Of a DNA stretch of 64,000 nt, positions 34,974 through 43,183 are shown piece after piece. The position numbers were made by a program, and so were the translations under genes. The stretch is from Cupriavidus numazuensis (GTDB lineage: Bacteria > Pseudomonadota > Gammaproteobacteria > Burkholderiales > Burkholderiaceae). Location of the stretch: NCBI RefSeq assembly GCF_905397435.1, contig NZ_CAJPVI010000025.1, positions 1 through 64,000 of the forward strand, given 5' to 3'. Under the pieces are notes generated by a model, which worked only from the letters and a program-made list of their open reading frames with translations, ran no database searches and was not told the DNA's origin. Positions within the stretch are counted from its first letter, which is position 1; every line of letters begins with the position of its first letter.

Positions 34974-36596
34974 ATGAATTTCGAAATCCCGCAGTCCCTG
35001 ATCCATCCGCTGCTCGCGCTGATCGAGGCCGAATCGCCGCTGGCCCGGCAGCTCAGGGAACACGGTGTCTGCCACGGCAACATGGTGGTGTCGGCGCGCC
35101 TGTTCGACGCGCAATCGCTCAGTTCGCTCTATACGCTCAGCAAGGCGCAGAACGAGCGCGAACTGCTGTTCCAGATGCTTGCGCTCGACAACATCTACAA
35201 CGCGCCGCAAGCGCGCACGATTCCGGGCCTCGAGATGCTGGTGGCAGGGCTGATCGCCTACCTGTCGCGCGATGCCATCGATGGCTGGCTGTACCAGCGC
35301 AGCCGCGACGGCGTGCTGCTGCCGTGGCTGGTCCAGCGCATCCGCCATGTCGAGCCGGAGCAGGGCATGCCCTATGTGGCCATCGACATGCTCGCGAACA
35401 CGATGCTGTCCGCCAACTCCGAGCAGACCGACCCCACGCGTCGCCGTTCAGGCATGACGACGTCGATCATCGTCACGCGCGACGAGATCGTCGACCGCAC
35501 GATCCCCGAACTGCTTGCGGAATTCGGCTTCTTCAAGGAGTGTGCGGAGTTCCGGCGCGAATACGAGATCCATGCTCAGCGCTTCGTGCGCTACCAGCGC
35601 AGCTTTGGCGCGCAGTTCATCGCGACGCGTGCCGGCTTCACGGTCGAAGGCAAGAACACCGTCGCGTTGGCGCGAATGGCCGATGGCGTGACCGCACGCT
35701 GCATCAATGACGAGGAACGGCTCGAACGGCGTTTCGAGATGAGCTGCGATGCGGAGTTCTGGCGCCGCGCCGGTGTCGCCAGCGGCTTCGAGAAGGTGCC
35801 GCTGCATGGCTACGTGCACCTGTTCCACCTGGAATGGCATCAGAACGTCTGGGTACACGTGCAGCACCTGAGCGAGTACAAGTACCGGCCCGAACTGCGG
35901 GACAAGCTGGTGCTGCCGGACCATCATCGCGATCTGATCGACATCCTGACGTCGCACATGGACGTGCTGGTGCAGGACTTCGTGCCCGGCAAGTCAGGCG
36001 GTACGACCATTCTTTGCCAGGGAGCACCGGGACTCGGCAAGACCCTGACCGCGGAGGTCTACGCCGAAGTCGTCGGCAAGCCGCTTTACCGCGTGCATTC
36101 GGGGCAGCTGGGTACCACTGCCGCGTCGGTTGGCGCCACGCTGATGGAGATCCTGCGTCGCGCCATGCGCTGGAACGCGGTCCTGCTGCTGGACGAGGCC
36201 GACGTCTACATCCGCCGCCGCGACAACGACCTCGAGCACAACGCCATCGTCGCCGAGTTCCTGCGCACGCTCGAATACTTCAGCGGGTTGCTGTTCATGA
36301 CGACCAACCGCACCGGTGATGTCGACGACGCCATACTGTCGCGCTGCATTGCGACGATCCAGTACGAGACACCGGGCAGGGAAGATGCGGCGCGCCTGTG
36401 GCGCCTGCAGGCCGAACAGTGTGGTGCGTCGCTGGGGGAGGAACTGGTCGATGCCCTGACGGCCGCCTATCCCAGGGCAAGCGGCCGCGACATCAAGGAA
36501 CTCATGAAGCTGGCCACCCGTTACGCCACGGCGAAGCAGATGGCCCTTTCCGAAGATGTGTTCCGGTTGTGCGCGCAGTTCAGGGCGATCGAATGA
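34974..36596 (+). CDS. AAA ATPase with a large uncharacterised N-terminal domain
   Basis: 540 residues from ATG 34974. The AAA module starts near residue 320: Walker A GAPGLGKT (about 349-356), Walker B VLLLDEADVYI (about 402-412), sensor-1 MTTNRT and arginine-finger region DDAILSRC, then a lid with ASGRDIKELMKLA. The first 320 residues match no domain I know and contain conserved-looking Cys and Trp residues. FtsH/VPS4-like AAA modules remodel proteins; the N-domain probably selects the target. Co-transcribed with the esterase. Confidence 0.8.
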   Translation: MNFEIPQSLIHPLLALIEAESPLARQLREHGVCHGNMVVSARLFDAQSLSSLYTLSKAQNERELLFQMLALDNIYNAPQARTIPGLEMLVAGLIAYLSRDAIDGWLYQRSRDGVLLPWLVQRIRHVEPEQGMPYVAIDMLANTMLSANSEQTDPTRRRSGMTTSIIVTRDEIVDRTIPELLAEFGFFKECAEFRREYEIHAQRFVRYQRSFGAQFIATRAGFTVEGKNTVALARMADGVTARCINDEERLERRFEMSCDAEFWRRAGVASGFEKVPLHGYVHLFHLEWHQNVWVHVQHLSEYKYRPELRDKLVLPDHHRDLIDILTSHMDVLVQDFVPGKSGGTTILCQGAPGLGKTLTAEVYAEVVGKPLYRVHSGQLGTTAASVGATLMEILRRAMRWNAVLLLDEADVYIRRRDNDLEHNAIVAEFLRTLEYFSGLLFMTTNRTGDVDDAILSRCIATIQYETPGREDAARLWRLQAEQCGASLGEELVDALTAAYPRASGRDIKELMKLATRYATAKQMALSEDVFRLCAQFRAIE

Positions 36597-36609
36597 ACGC
36601 CCCTCTGCG

Positions 36610-36627
36610 CGCACGGGTGTCCGTGCG
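36610..36627. terminator. Hairpin between convergent AAA and porin genes
   Basis: CGCACGG-GTGT-CCGTGCG forms a 7-bp stem with a 4-base loop in the gap of 31 bases between the two stops. No T-run is present; a shared terminator is inferred. Confidence 0.45.
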
Positions 36628-37773
36628 TCAGAACACCTGACGCACGCCCACCGTCACGCCCACCATGTTCTTCTGGCCGGCCATGGTCGGATACTTGAAC
36701 GCGTAAGCCGTGGCAAGACCGTCGAAGCTCAGGCCGCCGTTATGCGCATACCCCAGCGACAAATACACGTCCGTGCGCTTGCTGAAGTTGTAGTCGGCAA
36801 TAAAGCTGACCTGCTGCATGTTCGACGGATTGGTCTCCGCCGCGGTGGCGGTAGCGCGCGCGCCCTTGACGTCCGCGTAGTAGTACGCGAGCGACAGGCC
36901 CAGCGCAGGCGTGGCCTGGTAGTTCACGCCGGCCCACCAGTAGTCGTCGCGCAGCAGCGTCGCACCGTTCGAGAATTCGCCCTTGTTGTAGCGGTAGCCG
37001 GCCGTGAACTTGAACGGTCCCGTGTTGTAGAGCGCAGCGGCGCCGTACTTGCTCATCTTGCCGGGCTGGCCCGTGACGGCAGCCGGGCGCCAGATGTCGG
37101 CGGCGACGGAGAAGCCCAGTCCGCTGCCGTCCAGGTACATCAGCGAGCCGCCGTAGGCAGTGTTGTCGGTGAAATGGCCTGGTACCTCACCGGCGCCACC
37201 ATTGGCCAATGCGATGGCCGCATTCTGCACCGCCACGCCGGTGCCGAACGAGAAGTGGCCCACCGCCTGCAGCGGGCCGAACTGGCCCGTGTACTTGACC
37301 ATGTTGTCCTGACGGTAGTTCAGGCCCATCCACCAGATGCCCGGCTCGTACGTCGCGGCGAAGCGCAGCGGCGCGAAGTTGGCCATGCCATCGAAGAACG
37401 AAGCGTACTGGCGACCGAAGGTCACCTTGCCATAGGTCTCGTTCTGCAAGCCGACAAACGATTGGCGGTTGAACAGGGGAGCGCTCTGCAGGGCGCCGGA
37501 ATCCCACTGGAAACCGCTTTCCAGCACGAACAGGGCCTTGTTGCCGGCCCCGAGGTCTTCCACGCCGCGCAAGCCCCAGCGCGACGCCGACAGGCCGCCC
37601 ACGCTCGGCATGCCGAAGCGGCTGCCACCCTGGGTGGGCGTAGCCGCGGCGGATGCAACCCGATTGACGTATTCGACCGACCCGTCGATGACCCCGTAAA
37701 GCGTAACGCTGGTCTGCGCGTGCGCCGCACCAGCCAGCAGGCTCGCTGCCAGTGCGAAAAGCGATTTCTTCAT
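36628..37773 (-). CDS. Outer-membrane porin, Burkholderiaceae trimeric type
   Basis: 381 residues from ATG 37773 with signal peptide MKKSLFALAASLLAGAAHAQ. TSVTLYGVIDGSVEYVN opens the barrel, LQNETYGKVTFGRQYASFFDGMA is the loop-3 region, and the C-terminus ends in Phe (VGVRQVF) as required for outer-membrane assembly. Forms a general diffusion or anion-selective channel. Stands alone, convergent with the AAA gene; its promoter lies between 37774 and the repeat copy at 38053. Confidence 0.95.
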   Translation of the reverse strand: MKKSLFALAASLLAGAAHAQTSVTLYGVIDGSVEYVNRVASAAATPTQGGSRFGMPSVGGLSASRWGLRGVEDLGAGNKALFVLESGFQWDSGALQSAPLFNRQSFVGLQNETYGKVTFGRQYASFFDGMANFAPLRFAATYEPGIWWMGLNYRQDNMVKYTGQFGPLQAVGHFSFGTGVAVQNAAIALANGGAGEVPGHFTDNTAYGGSLMYLDGSGLGFSVAADIWRPAAVTGQPGKMSKYGAAALYNTGPFKFTAGYRYNKGEFSNGATLLRDDYWWAGVNYQATPALGLSLAYYYADVKGARATATAAETNPSNMQQVSFIADYNFSKRTDVYLSLGYAHNGGLSFDGLATAYAFKYPTMAGQKNMVGVTVGVRQVF

Positions 37774-38052
37774 GCTAGATCTTCTCCTTGGATGTCTTCG
37801 TTGCAGCCGGGTACCCGCCTCCATCGGGGCCCGGGAGCTGGCGTCGCGCATGCGTGACGCCAGCGACAAGCCGCTTGCTCGTCTGCCTGCATTAGAGCCG
37901 TGGGGACGCTTTTGGAACCCATCCAAAAGGGAGTGGATGGGGGTATGGGTGTTGCAATCAGGCTGCAGATGGGGGGAGGGGAGAGTACCTATTGACTGAG
38001 GGGGGGGTGGGCGCGGATGCATGGTTCAAAGCTTTTCGCTGCCTTTGCGGGG

Positions 38053-38911
38053 GTGTCGTTCTTGGCATGCGCCGCTGTTTCGCCGGCGTAGTCGGCGGGG
38101 GTTTTGTGGTTGGGATTGGGGTGTCGTTCTTGGCAGGCGCTGCTGTTTCGCCGGCGTAGCCGGCGAGTCACTTTTTGTCCGAGCGACAAAAAGTAACCAA
38201 AAAGCGCGTCGTTGCCGCTGGCCATCAATTCCACGGCGGCAGTCATTCAAACGGCTTTGGACGCCTGCCACGGTGGTCAGTGGTTCGACCCTGCTACGCC
38301 ATGTGAGTCAGAACCTGTGCCTGGCGCGGCACGACTTTTGGACGATCCCCAAGACGGACTCGGGTACAGCGTTTCAACTAGGTCAGTGGTGGGACGCCTT
38401 CGGCTGCGCTGCGCGCACGTCGTAGTCGGGACGCGAGCTCATCAACGTCGCTGGCGCCCGAGGCGTCCAAGGTCCTTTCTCGACTTCGGCATGCCATGCG
38501 CGGGGGACCGTCCCGAGGCGTGGATTGCCCTGGGCCTGTGTGCTCAGACTTGAGCTCTGCGCGCAGCGCAGCCGAAGGCGATCACACGATATCGCTCGAA
38601 GCAGGGGCCACAGACGCTTGCAGGGCTCGTTCAATCAGCGCTGTAATTCTGACCACGGTCGTGCCCCACGCGGCAGGCAGCGTGACTGACTCTGAAGCCC
38701 ATACCCGTACAACACCCCTGGCACACTACGATAAAAATTCGCCCCTTTGGGGCAACCAAAACGCGTTTTTGGTTACTTTTGTCGCTCGGACAAAAGTGAC
38801 TCGCCGGCTACGCCGGCGAAACAGCAGCGCCCGCCAAGAACGATAACCCCCCCCAACGAGTAGCCCCGCCGGCTACGCCCGCGAAACAGCCGCGCCCGCC
38901 AAGAACACCAC
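38053..38911. repeat. Dispersed mosaic element, copy 2 (0.86 kb, most complete)
   Basis: Left modules at 38053-38097 and 38121-38165 (68-bp period), a hairpin ACTTTTTGTC-CGAGC-GACAAAAAGT, a core of about 530 bp, then at 38729 the CGATAAAAATTCGCCCC block, hairpin ACTTTTGTC-GCTCG-GACAAAAGT and inverted modules at 38802-38844 and 38867-38911. Core start (TTGCCGCTGGCCATCAATTC) equals copy 1 and, inverted, copy 3; the right part equals the copy at window position 1. Confidence 0.85.
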
Positions 38912-38933
38912 CCCAAGCCATTCGGCGGAAAAA

Positions 38934-38973
38934 CAAAAAAAGCCTTGCACACCGCATCCACTGCGCGCAAGGC
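38934..38973 (-). terminator. Terminator of the acyl-CoA degradation operon
   Basis: Minus-strand stem GCCTTGC...TGCGC paired across a short loop with CCGCA...GCAAGGC, followed by seven T residues. A second perfect 10-bp stem-loop (GCGGAGCGCA / TGCGCTCCGC, 38985-39008) lies between it and the SDR stop, so the operon ends with two hairpins. Confidence 0.75.
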
Positions 38974-39028
38974 CCTTGACTCGCGCGGAGCGCAGGCATG
39001 CGCTCCGCCGTTCCTCAACAATCGCCCG

Positions 39029-39853
39029 TTACTGCACGTTGCCGGCGACAGCCACCACCTGGCCCGTGATGTAGTTCGAATCCGGCGAGCAGAACAGGTA
39101 GACGCCACCTGCCGCTTCTTCGGGCGTACCGCCACGGCCCAGCGGGTTGCGCTGCGCGTGCGACTTCAGCATTTCCGGGTTCAGCCCCACGCGGATTTCG
39201 CGGCCTTCGATATTGACCGTGGCACCCGCCTTGGCGTCAGCCGACGTCATGCGGGTATGGATCAGGCCAAAGGCCACCGCATTGACGTTGACGTTGAAGC
39301 GGCCCCACTCGCGCGCCATCGCGCGCGTCATGCCGATCACGCCAGCCTTGGCGCCGGAGTAGTTGATCTGGCCGGCGTTGCCGTTCAGGCCCGACGTGGA
39401 CGAGATATTGACGATCTTGCGGTACACCTCGCGGCCCGCTTCCTTGTCGGCCGCGTGCAGCGCCTTGAGGTGCGGGTAAGCCGCGCGCAGGATGCGGAAC
39501 GGTGCCGTCATGTGGCAGTCCAGGATCGCGTACCACTGCTCGTCGCTCATCTTCTGCACCACGTCGTCCCACGTGAAGCCGGCGTTGTTGACGATGATGT
39601 CGATGCCCTTGAACGTGTTCATGGCAGTGCCGATGAAACGCTCGGCGAAGTCCGGCGCGGCGACGTTGCCGACGCAGGCCACGGCTTCCACGCCCATGCC
39701 CTTCAGTTCTTCCACGGTCTGCTGCGCGGGCTCGGCGTCCAGGTCGTTGATGACCAGGCGTGCGCCTTCGCGGGCCAGCCGCAGTGCGATTGCGTTGCCG
39801 ATGCCGCGGCCCGAACCGGTGACCAGTGCTACCTTGCCTTCAAGTGCTCCCAT
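39029..39853 (-). CDS. Short-chain dehydrogenase/reductase (3-hydroxyacyl-CoA dehydrogenase role likely)
   Basis: 274 residues from ATG 39853. Rossmann motif TGSGRGIG (12-19), NNAG (near 97), catalytic Ser in VNISSTSG and Y-x3-K in YSGAK. Last gene of the leftward operon with CoA ligase, acyl-CoA dehydrogenase, hydratase subunits and thiolase, so it likely oxidises the 3-hydroxyacyl-CoA with NAD. The frame is open further upstream but those residues overlap the MaoC gene. A GlcNAc- or PHB-related SDR role is less likely. Confidence 0.9.
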   Translation of the reverse strand: MGALEGKVALVTGSGRGIGNAIALRLAREGARLVINDLDAEPAQQTVEELKGMGVEAVACVGNVAAPDFAERFIGTAMNTFKGIDIIVNNAGFTWDDVVQKMSDEQWYAILDCHMTAPFRILRAAYPHLKALHAADKEAGREVYRKIVNISSTSGLNGNAGQINYSGAKAGVIGMTRAMAREWGRFNVNVNAVAFGLIHTRMTSADAKAGATVNIEGREIRVGLNPEMLKSHAQRNPLGRGGTPEEAAGGVYLFCSPDSNYITGQVVAVAGNVQ

Positions 39854-39879
39854 CTCTGACTCCTGAGTATGTTTGGGTC

Positions 39880-40296
39880 TTACAGGGCGACGACTGCGTC
39901 GCCCAGGATTCTGGTTTCGCCATACTGGTTGGCGGTCTGGATTTCCAGGCGGACGCGCTGTTCGCCATCGGCTTCGAACTTCTCGGTCACGCGGCCCGTG
40001 CAAGTGATGCGGTGGCCCAGGTGCGTGATGCCCACGAAGCGCACGCCGAAATCGCGCAACTGACGCTGGTCGACCCACAGCGTCAGCAGGCGCCCGAGAT
40101 AGGCCATCGACAGCATGCCGTGCGCGAATACGTCCGGCATGCCGGCCTTGCGTGCGTAGTCGGTGTCGATATGGATTGCGTTGTGATCGTTCGATGCGCC
40201 GGCAAACAACGCCAGCGTGGTGCGGTTGATCGGCTCCAGCGTCAGCGGCGGCAGGGTGTCGCCGACCTGGACCTGGTCAATGCTCAGCTTGGTCAT
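39880..40296 (-). CDS. MaoC-like enoyl-CoA hydratase subunit
   Basis: 138 residues, a single hot-dog fold. The hydratase-2 motif NDHNAIHIDTDYARKAGMPD...HG carries the catalytic Asp and His. The neighbouring gene encodes a hot-dog subunit of the FAS1-like type without those residues, so the two probably form a heterodimeric hydratase. Starts 12 bases after it. Confidence 0.9.
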   Translation of the reverse strand: MTKLSIDQVQVGDTLPPLTLEPINRTTLALFAGASNDHNAIHIDTDYARKAGMPDVFAHGMLSMAYLGRLLTLWVDQRQLRDFGVRFVGITHLGHRITCTGRVTEKFEADGEQRVRLEIQTANQYGETRILGDAVVAL

Positions 40297-40308
40297 GCGT
40301 AGTTCTCC

Positions 40309-40749
40309 TCAGCCGTTGCGCTGTACCAGCACGCTGCGCAGGTCCGCCACGTGCTCGCCTTCCTGGTTGGTGACGCGGGTCTCGCGCACCACGAACTCCA
40401 GCGCGCCGCCCCTCTTGTCGTAGATATCCGCAACGGTGGTGCGGAAGTGCAGCACCTCGCCGGCATAGGCCATGCGGTGGTACTTGAACGACTGCTCGCC
40501 GTGCAGGATGCGCTCGGTCTTGATGCCAAGCTCTTCGCGCCAGCCGCTGGCCGGCTGCGCCAGTTCCAGCGAGAACAGGAACGTGGGCGGCAGCGGCAGG
40601 CCCGGATGGCCGGCATCGCGTGCAGCGGACTCGTCGGTGTAGACCGGGCGGGTCTCGCCAGTGGCCTTCGCAAAGAAGCGAAGCTGGCTGGCCGGGGCGG
40701 TGGTGCGGAAATCCGCGATCACCTTGCCGATGTGTTTCTTGTCGATCAT
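40309..40749 (-). CDS. MaoC N-terminal (FAS1-like) hydratase partner subunit
   Basis: 146 residues of the FAS1-like dehydratase hot-dog type: ETRPVYTDESAARDAGHPGL, PPTFLFSLE and HGEQSFKYHRMAYAGEVL. The D-x-N-x4-H hydratase residues are absent, so it is expected to be the structural/substrate-binding half of a split hydratase. The arrangement recalls the ChsH1/ChsH2 pair of steroid side-chain degradation. Confidence 0.85.
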   Translation of the reverse strand: MIDKKHIGKVIADFRTTAPASQLRFFAKATGETRPVYTDESAARDAGHPGLPLPPTFLFSLELAQPASGWREELGIKTERILHGEQSFKYHRMAYAGEVLHFRTTVADIYDKRGGALEFVVRETRVTNQEGEHVADLRSVLVQRNG

Positions 40750-40788
40750 GTCGAATGCCTCCGTGGAATTCTTGAGGTTCGTGAGCCG

Positions 40789-41979
40789 TCAGCCGGCCTT
40801 CTGGTAGACGGTGACGACACAGGCGCCACCGAGGCCGACGTTATGCGCCAGCGCGATCTTCGCGTTCTCAACCTGGCGCGCTTCGGCCGTGCCGCGGATC
40901 TGCTGGGTCAGCTCATAGCACTGCGCGAGGCCGGTGGCGCCGAGCGGATGGCCCTTGGACAGCAGGCCGCCCGAAGGATTGACGACCCATTCGCCGCCAT
41001 AGGTGTTGTCGCCATCGTTGACCAGCTTCTCGCCGTGGCCTTCGTCGCACAGGCCAAGCGCCTCATAGGTCAGCAGTTCGTTCTGCGCGAAGCAGTCGTG
41101 CAGCTCGATCACGTCGATGTCGCGCGGGCCGATGCCGGCCTGCTCGTAGACGCTGGCCGCGGCGGCGCGTGTCATGTCGAAGCCGACCACGCGGATCATG
41201 TCCTTCGCGTCGTAGGTGCTCGGCGTGTCGGTGGTCAGCGCCTGCGCGGCGATCAGCACATCGGTGCGCAGGCCGCGCTTGCGGGCGAACTCTTCGGACA
41301 CCACGATGGCAGCAGCACCACCGCACGTCGGCGGGCAGGCCATCAGGCGCGTCAGCACGCCGTCCCACAGCATCGGCGCGGCCATCACGTCTTCGGTCGA
41401 GACGATGTTGCGGAACACGGCAAGCGGGTTGCGCGCGGCGTGCTGGCTGGCCTTGGCGCGGATCTTCGCGAAAGTTTCCAGCTTCGTGCCGTACTTCTTC
41501 ATGTGGGCCATGCCGGCGCCGGCGAACTGGCGGATGGCATTGCTCAGGCCTTCCTGGCGGCCGACCAGTTCATCCACGATGTTGTTGGCACGCTCTAGCG
41601 CGCTGGCGCGGTCCGTCCACGCGGACTTCAGCGCGCCGGGATTCATGAACTCGAAGCCAACGGCGAGCGCGCAATCCACCGCACCGCTTTGCACGGCCTG
41701 GCGCGCAAGGAACAGCGCAGACGAACCCGTCGCGCAGTTGTTGTTGACGTTGATGACCGGAATGCCGCTCATGCCGACGTGGTACAGCGCCTTCTGGCCG
41801 CACGTGGAATCGCCGTAGACGTAGCCGGCATAAGCCTGCTGCACGTCGGCGTAGGACAGGCCGGCATCTTCCAGCGCCTGCTTCACGGCGTGAGCGCCCA
41901 TCGTGTCATAGGTTTCGCTGGTGCCGGGCTTCTTGAACGGGATCATGCCGACGCCGGCGACGAAAACTTTGCGAGTCAT
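40789..41979 (-). CDS. SCP2-type thiolase (acetyl-CoA acetyltransferase family)
   Basis: 396 residues from ATG 41979 (MTRKVFVAGVGMIPFKKPG). Nucleophile Cys in NNNCATGSSALFLARQ (near 85), HDCFAQNE (near 290), GGLLSKGHPLGATG (His near 340) and a late Cys in GGACVVTVY match SCP-x thiolases. It cleaves a 3-ketoacyl-CoA, or in some relatives a hydroxyacyl-CoA by retro-aldol. No DUF35 partner gene is next to it. Three further in-frame upstream ATGs belong to the preceding gene's shadow. Confidence 0.9.
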   Translation of the reverse strand: MTRKVFVAGVGMIPFKKPGTSETYDTMGAHAVKQALEDAGLSYADVQQAYAGYVYGDSTCGQKALYHVGMSGIPVINVNNNCATGSSALFLARQAVQSGAVDCALAVGFEFMNPGALKSAWTDRASALERANNIVDELVGRQEGLSNAIRQFAGAGMAHMKKYGTKLETFAKIRAKASQHAARNPLAVFRNIVSTEDVMAAPMLWDGVLTRLMACPPTCGGAAAIVVSEEFARKRGLRTDVLIAAQALTTDTPSTYDAKDMIRVVGFDMTRAAAASVYEQAGIGPRDIDVIELHDCFAQNELLTYEALGLCDEGHGEKLVNDGDNTYGGEWVVNPSGGLLSKGHPLGATGLAQCYELTQQIRGTAEARQVENAKIALAHNVGLGGACVVTVYQKAG

Positions 41980-42020
41980 TGAATGGCTCCTGAATATCTT
42001 CGGGTTGTTGTTGGGGACGC

Positions 42021-43160
42021 TTACAGCTTGCGCGAGATCAGGTCGCGCATGACTTCGCTGGTGCCGCCGTAGATGCGCGTCACGCGCGAATCGGCGAACG
42101 CACGCGCCACCGGGTACTCCAGCATGTAGCCGTAGCCGCCGTGGAGCTGCACCATCTCGTCGAGCGCCTTGCCCAGCGCCTCGGTCGCGTAGAGCTTGGC
42201 GATGGCCGCTTCTTCGAGCGTCAGGCGGCGGCGGATGTGCTCGCCGAGGTAGTGGTCCACCATCAGGCGCACGGCAATCGCCTGGGCCTTGATGTCGGCG
42301 AGCTTGAACTTGGTGTTCTGGAAGTCCCACACGGTCTGGTTGAACGCCTTGCGGTCCTTCACGTAGTTGAGCGTGTGCTCCAGGCAGGTCTCCAGCTTGG
42401 CGGCGGCGCTGATGGCGATCGACAGACGCTCCTGCGGCAGCTCGCCCATCAGGTAGGCAAAGCCCTTGCCTTCTTCGCCCATCAGGTTGCTGACGGGAAC
42501 GCGCACGTTGTCGAAGAACAGCTCGGCGGTGTCCTGCGCGTGCTGGCCCACCTTGTCGAGCTTGCGGCCGCGGCGGAAGCCTTCGCGGTCGGCTTCGACC
42601 ATGATCAGGCTGACACCGCGCGCACCGGCGGCCGGGTCGGTCTTGCAGACCATGATGATCAGGTCGGCGTTCAGGCCATTGCTGATGAACGTCTTGCTGC
42701 CATTGATCACATACTCGTCGCCGTCGCGGACGGCCGTGGTACGGATGGCCTTGAGGTCGCTGCCGGTGCCCGGCTCGGTCATGCCGATCGCCAGGACGTA
42801 TTCGCCCGAGCAGACCTTCGGCAGCCAGCGCTGCTTCTGCTCTTCATTGCCGATGCGGTTGATGTACGGGGCAATGATGTCCGAATGGACGCCGAAGCCC
42901 AGGCCGCTCACGCCGGCGCGCGCCAGTTCCTCGTTGTAGATCGCCGAGTGGCCGAAGTCGCCGCCGCCGCCACCGTATTCGGTCGGCAGCGTGACGCACA
43001 GCAGGCCTTCACGGCCGGCCTTGAGCCAGGTTTCGCGGTCGACCACGCCAGCCTTGTCCCATTCGGCCTGGCGGGGCACGCATTCCTTCTCAAGGAAGCG
43101 GCGCACCGTGGTGCGGAACATTTCGTGGTCGTCGCGGTAGATCGTACGGGTGATTTGCAT
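42021..43160 (-). CDS. Acyl-CoA dehydrogenase, long/branched-chain (LCAD) type
   Basis: 379 residues. IGMTEPGTGSDLKAIRT flavin motif and RIYGGTSEVMRDLISRKL at the end. As the position of the MCAD catalytic Glu is Gly (YGGT), the base should be the Glu in KLETCLEHTLNYVKDRKAF, the arrangement of long-chain and isovaleryl-type enzymes. It lies between the CoA ligase and thiolase genes with 41 and 23-base gaps. FAD-dependent first oxidation step of the operon's pathway. Confidence 0.92.
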   Translation of the reverse strand: MQITRTIYRDDHEMFRTTVRRFLEKECVPRQAEWDKAGVVDRETWLKAGREGLLCVTLPTEYGGGGGDFGHSAIYNEELARAGVSGLGFGVHSDIIAPYINRIGNEEQKQRWLPKVCSGEYVLAIGMTEPGTGSDLKAIRTTAVRDGDEYVINGSKTFISNGLNADLIIMVCKTDPAAGARGVSLIMVEADREGFRRGRKLDKVGQHAQDTAELFFDNVRVPVSNLMGEEGKGFAYLMGELPQERLSIAISAAAKLETCLEHTLNYVKDRKAFNQTVWDFQNTKFKLADIKAQAIAVRLMVDHYLGEHIRRRLTLEEAAIAKLYATEALGKALDEMVQLHGGYGYMLEYPVARAFADSRVTRIYGGTSEVMRDLISRKL

Positions 43161-43183
43161 GGAAGGCTCCGGTGGAAGCGGGT

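Noticed and set aside
38053-38165. Short regularly spaced repeats resembling CRISPR
   Set aside because: Only two units of 45 bp at a 68-bp period, with near-identical spacers in different copies and no cas genes.
38496-38846. Frame with AHYDKNSPLWGNQNAFLVTF shared with 51089-51373 and the window start
   Set aside because: It translates the AT-rich end block and hairpins of the repeat element; no ribosome site, no domain, different starts in each copy.
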